Assembly: GCF_900497805.2 (NCBI RefSeq)
Contig: NW_020954576.1
Coordinates: 75,654,605 to 75,718,604 of the forward strand
From: Vombatus ursinus
Lineage: Eukaryota > Chordata > Mammalia > Diprotodontia > Vombatidae
Direction of reading: 5' to 3'
Length of the DNA stretch: 64,000 nucleotides
Positions 33,706 through 44,289 of the stretch are shown piece after piece (position 1 is the first letter of the stretch; each line of letters opens with the position of its first letter). The notes beneath the pieces are model-generated. The model saw nothing but the letters and a program-made list of their open reading frames with translations, was not told where the DNA came from and searched no databases. The position numbers and the translations under genes are program-made.

Positions 33706-34573
33706 GCGGACAATTTGCTCGACTAGGCAGCATTTCATTCATCTTCCCTTCAACCTCAATTGTGGTGCACAATGTTAAATCTTTACAACTTTATTCCTCT
33801 TTATGTGCATTTGGAAAACTGGCATCTAGGACAGAAACAGTTTCTCCAGGGTAGGGGAGAACGTATCTCCTTGGTACATTTTGTTAGTGCTAAATTGGAT
33901 TTTGGCTTTAATCTGGTTGAGTATAACAATGGAGAATTTTTGTAGGATAGACCTTTTCCTATATAAATATTATCAGTAAGTTTTAAGCCTAGGAACAAAA
34001 CTGAGTTTTTCAACTATTCTGAATCTATATTGGCAGTGTGTGATGAGGAACGTACATTATTAGACTGAATTTAAAAAAGCAGGTGCAGTTTGACATATAA
34101 AAGTTACTTGCATCACCTTTAATCACTTAAGTAAAAAACATTTGAATTTAAGTTTTTGAGGACACAATACAGAGTCTTAGTATTTTTTAAAATTATCTGC
34201 CTCCCAAAGTGAGATGATTAGTTTCTGGTTCAATTACAAATTGGCCCAGTGAGTTTTGGGTCTGCAGATATTTATTGTTGTGCAGACGTCTTTCCAAGAA
34301 AAATAAAACTTACCATTTCAATAAGGAAAACTGTAGCCAACTTGTTTACTGAGTGACCTTTGTACCATGCAATTCATAAACGGGCCACCATTTAGTATTA
34401 ACAACAGAATCAGGATATTTCGAATTTATTTTTCACTTGAGATTGTAAAAAAGAATTTAAATTTATTGAACATATTTAAATATCCTCAAAAAGAAACATT
34501 GCATATTGGGCTTCAGAACCACATTTCATGATTAAAACCATTTTAAGTCGCAAATGTCTGCTAAAAAAAAAAA

Positions 34574-34596
34574 GCTCAAGTTGAAGCAACTTGAGC
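34574..34596. promoter_or_regulatory. Perfect inverted repeat, 10-bp arms
   Basis: GCTCAAGTTG and CAACTTGAGC are perfectly complementary arms separated by AAG. It lies about 1 kb upstream of the start codon. It could be a protein-binding dyad or a small hairpin; no factor is assigned. Confidence 0.5.
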
Positions 34597-34679
34597 AAGA
34601 GAACGTGACAGAGAATTTAAAAAAAACACCCTAAACGTTTCGACGTATTTAATTCTGTGTATTGCAATATGGGCGAGTT

Positions 34680-34693
34680 GTTGCTATGAGAAC
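34680..34693 (+). promoter_or_regulatory. RFX X-box-like site
   Basis: GTTGCTATGAGAAC resembles the RFX consensus GTTGCCATGGCAAC (11 of 14 positions). It sits at the upstream edge of the CpG-rich region. Functional status is inference. Confidence 0.4.
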
Positions 34694-35586
34694 CCTATGT
34701 TTTGCCTCCGGGCTGGTATCTGACGTTGCAGCAGAGACAACACCGCTGCCAGTGTTTTAACTGGAGCCTGGCATCTGACTACAGCTAGCACTCCTCGGCT
34801 TCAGGAACATTGGCCTAATGGCCGATTTCCTCCCGCTCCCACCCTAGTTGTCCTTTGAAGTCACCGCGTCACCCAGCCAGGGCCGTTTTTGCTTCGCCCT
34901 CCTGGGGAGAGAGCAAGGGTGGGGATGGATGGTTGCAGGGAAGGCCAGCAGAGCGGTAAAAAAGAGATGGCCGGTTGCTTTGCCTTCTGGCGACTGCTGC
35001 CTTCCCGGGCCCGGGCTGGAGAGTGCGGGAGGTGCCGCCCCCGGGCGCACCCCACGTGGGCTGCTCGCCTCGCGGAGGGGAGGAAGGGGGGAGGGGCGGC
35101 CCTCGGCTCGATCCCGGGCTCTGCAGGCCCACAGCGCCTCCTGCACGTTTCCAGCCGCCCCCCCCTTTTTTAAACCTTGCAATAAAAACGCAGCCATCCT
35201 GGGGAGCACGAGGGAGGGAGGAAACGAGCGGGAGAAATTGGGGCGGGGGAGGTCCCCCTGTGGAGGGCCGGAAGGGAGGGCTTTGGTGGCAGTTATCTAA
35301 CAATACCCCAGGGTTCTGGGGATCTAGGGCGGAGCCCACGTTTGTATTGCGGAGGCGCTGAGTTTCCGTGGAGGGGTCTTTTACGTGGGGATTGCCCTTG
35401 TTTTCGACTCCCCTTTTCCCCCATTCCCCCATTCCCCTACGGCTAGAAGGACAAGCCTTCTGGAAGGTGCCGGGCCTGGTGTTTTTCTCCATTCTCATCC
35501 CTTCCCTTCCCTTTCTGATCCAGGCGGTTCTTCTTTCCCGCCGCCGCCCAGCGCCACCTGGCATCTCCAGGGCGACCGGGCCGGCA

Positions 35587-35598
35587 CAAGATGGCGGA
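35587..35598 (+). promoter_or_regulatory. TISU/YY1 element over the start codon
   Basis: CAAGATGGCGGA matches the published TISU consensus SAASATGGCGGC at 11 of 12 positions and contains the YY1 core AAGATGGCGG. TISU elements direct both transcription start and translation initiation from very short 5'UTRs. This suggests a cap site only a few tens of bases upstream, perhaps in the pyrimidine stretch 35,528-35,541. It also supports 35,591 as the true start codon. Confidence 0.75.
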
Positions 35599-35615
35599 CG
35601 ATAAAGACAGCGGAG
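35591..35615 (+). CDS. First coding exon of an unidentified gene (partial)
   Basis: The ATG lies in a TISU context within the CpG island. The exon encodes MADDKDSG and ends with one base of the ninth codon. GAG|GTAGGA at 35,613-35,621 is a good splice donor, giving phase 1. Reading past the donor gives R/G/P-rich sequence typical of intronic GC-rich DNA, so the longer open frame to 35,983 is probably not protein. An acidic MADD... start is common in nuclear and cytosolic proteins and is too short to name a family. No acceptor and second exon were convincing in the remaining 28 kb, so intron 1 probably extends to or past the window end. Confidence 0.65.
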
Positions 35616-35750
35616 GTAGGAAACCGCCTAGGGAAGGGAAGGACCCGGCCAGGCTTGCTAAGCGTAGCCTGAGGCCTCGGAGGAAGCATCCCAGGGGATC
35701 CCCTTCCTATACCCCTTTGTACGTGCCACCCGCAGAGGGGAATGGGCGTC

Positions 35751-35784
35751 GGGTACGGGGGTGGGGTAGTCGGGGTTGGGGGGG
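35751..35784 (+). promoter_or_regulatory. G-quadruplex motif in intron 1
   Basis: Five G runs (35,751-53, 35,757-61, 35,763-66, 35,772-75 and 35,778-84) with loops of 1 to 5 bases, about 150 bp after the donor, on the non-template strand. Such motifs are common just downstream of CpG-island start sites. Confidence 0.7.
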
Positions 35785-35806
35785 TGACCTTGGCCCCGCC
35801 CAGCGC

Positions 35807-35837
35807 GGGAGGAGGAGGAGAAGGAGGAGGAGGAGGG
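35807..35837. repeat. (GGA)n purine tract
   Basis: Nearly pure GGA/GAG repeats on the plus strand. They produce poly-R or poly-E-like and poly-S/L-like artefact frames. Confidence 0.85.
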
Positions 35838-36700
35838 ATACCTTCGCTCTCCTCCCCCTCTCCTGCTTCTCATCCTCCCCCCTCCCTTCTCTTCTCTTCC
35901 CCTCCCCCAAGACAGGCGCAGTGCCCGAGTGCGACGCCTCGGTGCCTCCCGCCGCCCCCTCCTCCTCTTCCGGGAAACTGTAGCGAGCCCCCATAGCCCG
36001 GGGCTCGGGGACAAAAAGATGGTGTCCGGGTGGTTGTATGGCGTATGGGGATCGCTGCGTCCACCCACTAGGCCCCGGGGTCCAGGCCTCGGCCCGGCGG
36101 GGTTCCTCCTGGATCCTCATTTCACCTCCCATCGCCCCCACGCGGCCGCGCCAGGCCTCCCTTCACGTCTCTCTGCCTGACGACTGTTTGGCGGCACCAT
36201 TTTGCCTCCCGCGGAGGAAGGCGAGGGCGGGAGGAAGGGCGGCTGTGGCGGTTCCCTCCCTCTTCTGCGCCATGAAGGGCCTTCTGGGCCGCGCCTCTCC
36301 CCCGCCCTGGGTTGTCTGTGGGAAGAAAGAGGCAGGCCGGAGACTTTCATTTATTTATTTTGGGGGGAGAAAAAAAACAGCCACATTTTCTGTCCCCACG
36401 ATCGTGATCGAGGAAGCGCGTTCGGGAAGCCTGGCCAGGAGGTGGGGCCGCCCGCCACAGAGGGCATCCTTCCCGGGCGCTCCTTCCAAGCAGGCCCGAG
36501 GATGATCGCGCACCTCGGCCACGGCAGACCTGCCTCCCCCCTCCCCGGCGTTGGCCCGTGCTGCGGTCGCCGCGGGCGGCCCCCATCTTCAGTTGCGTGG
36601 AAGCAGACATGTTTGCTTCTGGTTCCCCAGAGGGTTCTCCGCACAATAAAAAGAAAAGCCCTAGTCTGAGAAGCCGTGAAAAGGCGGCGCCTCACCCTAG

Positions 36701-36984
36701 TCAAATGTCGGAGGCGGGGGGAGAGTAGCCACAAGAGACTAGAGTGTCTCGCATGGCCAGGAAAGTGCACGTGCGGGACCAGATCACCCAACATTAAAGC
36801 AGCAACAGAAACCATTTTAGGGCTCCACACTTGGAAGAAGGCTTCCCTGGCTTCCTGCCTCCCCCCAACCTCCCCTTAATTCTAGTGCATTAACTGTTGA
36901 TTATTTCCAGTTTATTCTTAATAGTTTATTTTTCAGTAGCTTGTTTTTACATCGTTGTTTGCACGTTGTCTTACCGTTTAAACT
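36701..36984. other. Edge of the CpG island, unassigned
   Basis: GC content falls off. An E-box CACGTG lies near 36,768. No exon seen. Confidence 0.4.
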
Positions 36985-37410
36985 CTGAGCTGCTTGGGAG
37001 CAGGGACTGTTTTTTGTCTTTCTTTTTATTCCCGAGGCTTTTAAACACAATGCCTGCCACATAGTAGGCATTACTAAATGCTTGTGGATTATTTAAAACG
37101 TAGTACTAGGTTACTAAATCATTCTCCCTTGTATATTTTAAATACGACTAGTCCTATTAATATTGATAAGTAATTTCTACCAATTTCTATTGTAGACTGT
37201 AAACCTCTTCAGAAAAAGGAATGTTTTTTGCCTTTCTTTGTATCCCCAGCTCTTAGAGAATACTTGGCATATATAGTAGGTGTTTAATAAATGCTTGTTG
37301 ACTATTTGAAACCTAGTATTTAGGGTTACTAAACCACTTATTGTATATTTTGGATATTATTGTAGTTCTATTTCAGTTGATAAATAATTTCTACTCAGAA
37401 AAATTCCAGC
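36985..37410 (+). repeat. Tandem duplication (~213 bp) containing an L2 3' end
   Basis: Two head-to-tail units, about 36,985-37,197 and 37,198-37,410. Each has an L2 terminus ('tttttgtctttctttttatt' / 'tttttgcctttctttgtatc', then 'acatagtaggcattac' / 'atatagtaggtgttta'). The same downstream flank follows in both ('ggttactaaa', 'ttgtatatttt', 'taatttctac'). Because non-L2 flank is shared, this is a local duplication rather than two insertions. Confidence 0.8.
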
Positions 37411-37439
37411 AAAGCAATACAATTAGAAGGTGAAAGCAT

Positions 37440-37615
37440 ATCATCAGCATTTGAGGACCCTGAGGTGGGCTGTGAAAGAGCCCTGAAACTAGGAAAACTG
37501 AACTTGAAAAAATCACTTAACTCTCTCAAGCCTCAATATTTGCATCTGTAAAAGGACATTGGACTATATATAGCCTTTAAGGCCTCTTCCAGCTCTGGAT
37601 TTCTGCTGTGCCACA
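37440..37615 (+). mobile_element. MIR-type SINE
   Basis: 'aaatcacttaactctctcaa', 'atttgcatctgtaaaaggac' and 'cctcttccagctctggattt'. Confidence 0.65.
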
Positions 37616-37720
37616 GAAAGTCAGTTGACACAGGTAAATCTGCTGTAATGATTTATCCATTTTTATCAATGATAATATTTGGAATTGAAACAGGCTCTGG
37701 CCTCAAGGAGTTTACAGTCT

Positions 37721-38032
37721 TTTTTTTTAAACAAATTTAAAAAAAAATTTTAATTTTAATTTTTTTTTAGTTTTTAACATAACATTCACTTTTGTAAGAT
37801 TTTGAATTCCAAATTTTTTCTTCTTCCCACTCTTCCTCTTCCCCAAGATGGCATGCAATCTGATGTAGACTATACATGTGCAGTCATATTAAACATATTT
37901 ATGCATTAGTGATACTGTGAAAGAAGAATCAGAACAAAAGGGAAAAACCACGAGAAAGAAAAAAAAGGAGAAAATAGTGTGCTTTGATCTGTGTTCAGAC
38001 TCCATAGTTCTTTTTCTGGATGTGGATAGCAA
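37721..38032 (-). mobile_element. 5'-truncated L1 3' end
   Basis: An A-tail complement, then the L1 3'UTR complement ('gatggcatgcaatctgatg', 'cattagtgatactgtg', 'ctggatgtggatagc'). 13-bp flanks GAGTTTACAGTCT (37,708-37,720) and GAGTTTACATTCT (38,033-38,045) differ at one base. Confidence 0.9.
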
Positions 38033-38219
38033 GAGTTTACATTCTTAATGAAATTTATGAACATTGCTATGCTACCTTTCCTAAAATAAGTGATACTAGC
38101 TTTCAGTGATGCTGTTTAGAAAGTACAGTACTACAATGTATACATCCTAAGAAATGACTCATTTTTATATTGATTTTTCAGCTATATCAGGAAACGGGAA
38201 TATAGAATTTTAGAAGTAG

Positions 38220-38560
38220 AAGGGGATTTAGAGCCAGCATGCTTCACTGGAAAGAACAGTGAATGTGGAATCAAAGCCTTGGGCTTGAATGTCATCTTCA
38301 CCATATATGTCACGAATCCCTTAGCCCTTCTAAATCTTAATTGCACTCTGTAAAATAAGAATAATGATAATACCACTTCATACTTCCCTTTGTTGTGAGG
38401 AAAACACTTTAAAACTGTAAAACACTATAAAGTTGTGAGCGGTTATTTTCATTAGTATGATCCCTTTCCTTTATAAATAAGGAATCTGGCTATAAAGGTT
38501 AAATGAGTTTCCCTAGGTCTTACAGTTAGCTGGCAGTGAAGCAGGAAATAGAACCTGGTT
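38220..38560. mobile_element. Back-to-back MIR copies
   Basis: 38,220-38,450 is a plus-strand MIR ('cactggaaagaacagtgaat', 'cactataaagttgtgag'). 38,455-38,560 is an inverse MIR scrap ('tttccctaggtcttacagtt'). Confidence 0.65.
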
Positions 38561-38754
38561 TGGTTACTTTATTTAGCAACGCTAATAGAAGTAGATACTT
38601 AGAAGATACTGGGAAGAGATTTGTCGGCAACCCAAACAGGTTAATCATGGATATTTGTGAGCTATTTTTGTTAGTAAGAGAACACTCCAAAAAACAGACA
38701 TTTAACTTTGAAGCAGAGAGGACTTGAGAAGTCATTTAATACTCCCTCATTTTA

Positions 38755-39110
38755 AAGGACAGTGGGAAGTAGAAAGGATGCTGAATGTGTGATCAGAAGA
38801 CCTGAATTAATCTCCTGGCTTTGTCACTGACTGCATACTGTGTGACCTTGTGTAAGATAGTAGACTTCTCTGGTCCTCAGTTTTGACCTGAACAAGGTCA
38901 GGTATCTGACGGCTCTAATTTTATTATATGAAATGATTTTTCCCAGAGTAGAAAAAGGACCAGACTGGGAGTCAGTAGCTTTGGCTTCTAGGCCTAGCCA
39001 TTAATTAGCAGGCTTTAGGAGAATTATGTAACCTCTTTTAGCCTCATCTCTAAGAGGAGGGGTTTGGATTAGACATCTAAGGTCAGTTCTAGCTCTAAGA
39101 GATGATTTTC
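38755..39110 (+). mobile_element. Two MIR fragments in tandem
   Basis: 38,755-38,910 ('actgtgtgaccttgtgtaag') and 38,945-39,110 ('gaccagactgggagtcagta', 'atgtaacctcttttagcctc'). Confidence 0.6.
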
Positions 39111-39289
39111 CCAACCCAAATGTCTCCTGATTTTTTTCCAGTAGTCTATTTTGCCACATGAACTGTCATTTAATTAAAAAAAACACAAAAACAACAACAG
39201 ATGATATAATTACTGAAAGGGTATGTAAATATATATTATGTATAAATATAAATGAATAAAATTTTTCATCTTAAAATAAATGAGGCGGC

Positions 39290-39505
39290 TGGCCTATAGG
39301 CAGCTAGGTGGTAGTACTGGGCCTAGAGTCACGAAGACCTGCATTCAGATCCAGCCACAAACATTGTGACCCCTGTCTTAATTTCCTCAACTGTAAAATG
39401 GGGATAATCCTCACAAGGTTGTTGTGAAGATAGAAGGAGATAATATTTGTAAAGCACTTAGTACAATGCCAGGCATATAACAGGAGCTTAATGATGCTTG
39501 TTGCA
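39290..39505 (+). mobile_element. CORE-SINE, older MIR-like type
   Basis: 'ataggcagctaggtggtagt', 'ctcaactgtaaaatggggat' and 'ttgtaaagcacttagtacaa'. Head and 3' end are present with a deleted middle. Confidence 0.75.
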
Positions 39506-39679
39506 GGGGTGGGGTTGGGGGGGATTTGCAGAAAGAAATATTCAGAGGAATTCTATTAACTCCTGTGTTCCTCATTGGCTTACCTGAAGATCGATGCATT
39601 TGAAAAAGATTGCCCCTTCCTTTGTCTGCCTTACAAAATTCTACAGGGTTAAGCCTAGTACAGTACAAACAGTTCTGGA

Positions 39680-39835
39680 TTTAAAAATTGGACTCACATA
39701 ATGGCTCTGCACCTTAGCTCTGTGACCATGGGCAAATCAGTTAACCTCTCTGGGTCTCAGATTCTTTATTTGTAAAATGAGGAGGGTTGGACTAGATGAC
39801 CTGTTAGGTCCCTACTTAACTCTAAATTTGTGGTG
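39680..39835 (+). mobile_element. MIR-type SINE
   Basis: 'agctctgtgaccatgggcaa', 'aacctctctgggtctcagat' and 'ttggactagatgacctgtta'. Confidence 0.7.
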
Positions 39836-40319
39836 TGGGCCATCAGGAGCCAGTCAGCTGCCAGAACTGTGTTGGTTCTCAAGGATTCAACTCTTTCCCT
39901 ACACCATTCAAAGCAGAGATTCAGGGATGGCTATGAGGTAGAGAGATCAAATGGGTTTTGTACCCTTTTTGTATGAATGAAAGTGGCCACTAAATCAGTT
40001 TGTACACTGTCAGTAAACCCTGTAGTAAATCTCTGTCAAAAATCCCAAACCTGACTTGCACAAGACTTAATAACCATCAACAGAAACAGTCAAACATATA
40101 CAAACATATAAAATGAACTAAGATCATGCCTGCTACTTAATTACTATTTTAGTCATAAATGTAAAATGACTTTTTAAGAGAAAAATTGAAGAGTTAGGCA
40201 ACAGATATTTCCTGGGAACCTAGCTATCTTATTAGTCATTTCTCCCTCCTTATCTTCTTTTAAGATTCTATTTCTATGAAGCCTTTTCTAATCTTTACAG
40301 ATTCTAGTACTTTCCCTCC

Positions 40320-40695
40320 TCAAGTTTTTGCCTTAGGAGAACAAGCAGTGGAAATTGTAAGGAGACATTAGGTTTATTGTTAGAAAATATTTCTTAACAA
40401 TTAGAACTATTTTTAAATGGAATAGGCTTCCTCAAGAGGTAGCAGGTCCTCAACTCCTTGTCATTGGAGGTCTTCGAGATGACTTGTCAGGTTTCTTATA
40501 GTTGGGATTCCTTTAGTTATGGGTTCCACTAGATGGTCACTCAGATGACCCAACTCTAAAATTCTGTTTTGCACCTTCCCCCAGCATATAATAAATTCTT
40601 TGAAGGACAGGAACAATTTTACCCTCCCTTTCTATCCTCAGCATCTGGCAGAGGGCTTTGACTGTGGTGGGCAGGCACGTAATAACTGTGATGAA
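40320..40695 (+). mobile_element. CR1/L3 3' end followed by an L2 end
   Basis: 40,320-40,570 follows the CR1/L3 3' pattern ('aataggcttcctcaagaggt', 'cattggaggtcttcgagatg', 'gatgacccaactctaaaatt'). 40,575-40,695 looks like an L2 terminus ('ttctttgaaggacaggaaca'). Confidence 0.65.
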
Positions 40696-40984
40696 TTTTA
40701 AGCATAAGCAAGTAGGGAAGTTGGAGCAAAAGAGATTGGTGGAGGAAGAAGGCTGATAACATAACTTTGGCCTTTGCTGAGTCTGAGGACAGTCTGTCAA
40801 AATTTGCCTGTGATTTTGTAGGCTTAGAGAATGGCTTGAGTCTCCTAGAAGAGATTTGACCTGATTACACAGCTAGGACAAATCAGAGGCAAGACAGGTA
40901 CTTGGGTCTTTCTCATTCCGCTCTCCTTTGCCATGCTGCCTCAAAGTTTGGAAGTATAGAGCTATTGAGAATGAGATGTCCAGC

Positions 40985-41490
40985 AGGCAGTTAGAAATTT
41001 GGGACTGTATTAGTCTAGTGTTGTGTAAACCCAAGAACATGAACTACTTGGGGGAAGGACTCCTTATAAAAAGAAACAAAACTGCTTGGAAAATTGGAAA
41101 GCAGTTTGATTAAAAAAAATTTAGATGGAGATCTTATACTAAAATTAGTTTCAAGTGGAACTTACTATAAAAGGGCATATCATTAAAATATTACAGGAAA
41201 TGGGAAGGAGGAGATAGCTTTTACAATTATTAGCTGAGGGAAAATTCTTAATCAAGGGATAGTAGTGATCATAAAAGATAAGACAGACCTTTTGATTATA
41301 GAAAATTTAAAAGCTTTTGTATGAACAAAATCAATGCAACTAGGATTAGAAGAGACATTATCAATGGAGAAAAATCTTTGCATTAAATGTCTTTGATAAA
41401 AGCCTGATATCTAAGATATATAGGCAATTAACACAAATATAGAAGACCAGATACCATTTACCAGTATGCAAGTGGCTAAAAGGATAAGAT
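40985..41490 (+). mobile_element. L1 ORF2 fragment, sense to the gene
   Basis: 'actgcttggaaaattggaaa', 'agcttttgtatgaacaaaat', 'gaaaaatctttgcattaaat' and 'aagatatataggcaattaac' follow the L1 ORF2 C-terminal third. It is decayed. It is the only sizeable L1 in sense orientation after exon 1. Confidence 0.75.
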
Positions 41491-41874
41491 CAAAGCAAAC
41501 ATAACTTGTGTAAGGATATGTCTTCAGGCTAGTTGTAGACATGGACTCTATTGCTATTTGCTGAATGGAATGTTAGAAGTAGGATAGATAATTTTTGCTA
41601 GTTTTAGCATTTTCCTTTAATGTTTTCAAGCAAGTTTACACAGAAGTTTTCCTTTTTTTTTTTTTAACCAAGAACCTATTAATTACATTTCTTTATAGTT
41701 TTGAATCTTTCTTGTTTCAATGCCTCATAAAATATTCAGGGAGAGGCTATCTTTTATTTTTAAATTATGAACTTAAACACTAAAAAAGAGAACATATATA
41801 CATACAGCTGACCACATTTACAAAATTATGAATATCCATGTTATATTGCATACTTAAAGTATAGGTTAGGCATG

Positions 41875-42017
41875 TTTTTTTTTTGGTGAGGCAGTTGGGG
41901 TTAAGTGACTTGCCCGGGGTCATATAGCTAGTAAGTGTTATGTGTCAGAGGCCGGATTTGAACTCAGGTCCTCCTGACTTCAGGGCTGGTGCTCTGCACT
42001 GTGCCACCTAGCTATCC
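41875..42017 (-). mobile_element. MAR1/WSINE-type SINE inside the L1-derived element
   Basis: Poly-T start, 'ggtgaggcagttggggttaa', 'gaactcaggtcctcctgact' and 'gtgccacctagctatcc'. It splits the 3'UTR part of the host element. Flanks are imperfectly similar (gttaggcatg and cgtagacacg). Confidence 0.88.
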
Positions 42018-42125
42018 GTAGACACGTTATTTTCAAAACTATTCTTCTTGTCTGTGTTTCCTTCTGTTCTCTTCTGTGCATTTAAAAAAACGTTTCAATG
42101 GCTTTCTTTTTGGGGTATTATTATT

Positions 42126-42880
42126 TTTTTTATTAATTTATTTTGATTTATCAATAATCACTTCCATATGGTTTTGAGTTTAAAATTTTCTCCCCTTTCC
42201 TCCCCACCACCCTTCCCAAGACAGCGCGCAATCTGATATAGGCTATACATTTACATTCCTATTAAACATATTTTCACATTAGTGATGTTGTAAGTAAAAA
42301 TTACAACCAATAGGAGGAACCATCAGAAAGAGGAAACAAAATTCAACAGAAGAGAAAAAAAAAACAGTTCAACTTCCATAGTTCTTTCTTTGGATGTGGA
42401 TAGCATTTTCCATCACGAGGCCCCTGGAGATGTCTTAGATCCTTGTATTGCTGGGAAGAGTTAAGTTTATCACTATTAGTCATTGCACAATGTGACTGTT
42501 ATTGTTCTCTTGGTTCTGCTCACTTCACTCAGCATCAGATCATGCAAGTCTTTCCAGGTTTTTCTGAAGTCAGCCTGTTCATCATTTCTTATAGCGCAAT
42601 AGTATTCCATTACATTCATATACCACAACTTGCTCAGCCATTCCCCAATTGATGGGCATCCTCTCAATTTCCAATTCTTTGCCACCACAAAAAGAGCTTC
42701 TATGAATATTTTTGTGTATGTGGGTCCTTTTCCCTTTTGTATGATCTCTGGGATACAGCTCTAGAAGTGCTATTGCTGGGTCAAAGGATATGCACATTTT
42801 GAGCATAGTTCCAAATTGCTCTCCAAAATGGTTGGATCATTTCACAGCTCCACTAACAATGCATTAGTGTTCCAATTTTC
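42126..42880 (-). mobile_element. Younger 5'-truncated L1 inside the older one
   Basis: Reverse L1 tail with the ORF2 C-terminus open on the minus strand in two overlapping frames (42,476-42,806), including FDPAIALLELYPRD, the counterpart of human FDPAIPLLGIYPKD. TTGGGGTATTATTATT is duplicated exactly at 42,110-42,125 and 42,881-42,896. It is clearly later than the element it interrupts. Confidence 0.95.
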
Positions 42881-43467
42881 TTGGGGTATTATTATTACTA
42901 AACTCGGCTCTCTCCCAAACTCCCCATTAAAAACTAAAAGGAGAAATATAAAATAATGCCCTTTTAACAAGTAAGCATAGTCATGTAAAACAAATCCACG
43001 CATTTTTGACCATGTCCAAAAATCTGTGTCTCTTTTCCCACCTTGACTCTACCATCTCTCAGTCAGTGTGTGGTTAACATCCCTCATTAGGGATATTCTG
43101 TAGACAGAGTTGGTCATTGCAGTAATCAAAGTTTTTGAGTCTTACATCCTTGTCCTTCTTTACAATATTGTTAACTTTGTATAACTTGTTCTGTTGGTTC
43201 TGCTTACTTCATTCTGTAACAGTCTATACTACACAGGATTCTGTGAAATTGTCTTTCATCATTTTTTATGGCATAATAATGTTCTATTACATTCACATGC
43301 TACATTTTTTGAGTTATTTCTCAATTGATGGGTACAACTTTTGGATATTGTTTATTTTCTTTTAATTTTCTCTTTAGGACTAAGAACTTTGTTTTTCTTG
43401 AGACTATTCTCTGCCTCTTAACCTCCCCTTTCTGTTTGCTTATTTCACTTTTGAAATTGATATATTT

Positions 43468-43532
43468 TCTAGCTGTGTGATCCTGAATAAGTCATTTAAC
43501 CCCAATTGCCTCATCAAAAAAAAGCAAAAAAA
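43468..43532 (+). mobile_element. 5'-truncated SINE stub
   Basis: Only the last part of a MAR1/WSINE SINE ('ctagctgtgtgatcctgaat' to the A tail), yet flanked by an exact 14-bp duplication AAATTGATATATTT (43,454-43,467 and 43,533-43,546). This is an abortive, 65-bp L1-mediated insertion. Confidence 0.93.
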
Positions 43533-44289
43533 AAATTGATATATTTCTACATCTTTCTCTATGTGTATGTGTTTGTGTAACCCTCGTTTGTCCATTTCAG
43601 ATAAGGTTCATGTTCATCTGATGCTGGTTCTCCCCATTCTATCCTCCGTATTTATATATACTTCTCACAAATCCCAATTAGGAAAAATGGCAAATTCCAC
43701 CCCCCTCTTCCTCATTTCTTCAGTAGTGTATTTCTTTTAACTTTCTATTTCCCCTCTAACAAACAGCAACAAAAGAACCAGTCCATCCCCAGTTCCTCTG
43801 TTTTTGTAAATTAAATCCCTCAATACCTTTTTAAGACATTAAGATCCTGAAGCAAAACTTAATTATTTTTTTCATATTCAAATATTGGCATTATATCATC
43901 ATACAGTTGCTTTCAGTCATTGAAATAATTTTACCTTTCTAGGTTTTTCTTGTGTATTTCAAAGCTATTACTCAGTTCTGGTCTTTCCATCAGAAATATT
44001 TGACAGACTACTCCTCCATTAAAGGTTCATTTTCCCCCCCTGTGGTCACACTTTGCAGAATAAATTATTCTTGGACGTAAGCCTACATGTTTCGCCTTTT
44101 GGAGTATTGTATTTCAAGCTTTCCTCTTGTTGATGACAGGAGTTGCCAGGTCTCATATGATCCTGCCTGTAGTTCCTGGGTACTTGAAGCCCTTCCTCCT
44201 GGATACTTCCAGTAATTTTTCTTTGATGTGGAAACTGGATTTTGGCTATAACTTTCTTGGAACTTTAAGCTTTTGGGATTTTTTCAAAG

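Larger units (their letters stand above)
33250..34780. other. Repeat-poor 5' flank of the CpG island
   Basis: The longest stretch before the promoter in which I recognise no transposon. It holds a 16-C run (33,690-33,705), a 10-bp perfect palindrome stem and an X-box-like site. Lack of repeats next to a promoter suits a regulatory flank; that is inference. Confidence 0.45.
34800..36700. promoter_or_regulatory. CpG-island promoter
   Basis: About 1.9 kb of GC-rich, CpG-dense DNA within an AT-rich window and without recognised transposons. It contains GC boxes (for example ggggcggggg near 35,240 and gggcggagcc near 35,329), E-boxes CACGTG (near 35,055 and 36,768), ETS-like CCGGAAG near 35,268 and CTTCCGG near 35,966, and the TISU start at 35,591. 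No TATA box is obvious beside the start. This is the profile of a broadly expressed gene. Many overlapping open frames on both strands are GC-rich artefacts. A divergent minus-strand transcript is possible but not shown. Confidence 0.9.

Noticed and set aside
34869-35564. 231-residue open frame on the minus strand in the CpG island
   Set aside because: P/G/R-rich composition, overlapping frames in other phases and strands, and no domain. Expected by chance in GC-rich DNA with few stop codons.
35591-35615. Possible first exon of SLC35A4 or its upstream microprotein, which I recall as starting MADDKDSLPK
   Set aside because: The donor after MADDKDSG does not allow the next residues from memory, and a 28-kb first intron does not suit that compact gene. 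Symbol left blank.
35591-35983. 130-residue reading of the exon 1 frame without splicing
   Set aside because: After the donor it becomes low-complexity R/G/P/S sequence across the GGA tract; splicing at 35,615 is more plausible.
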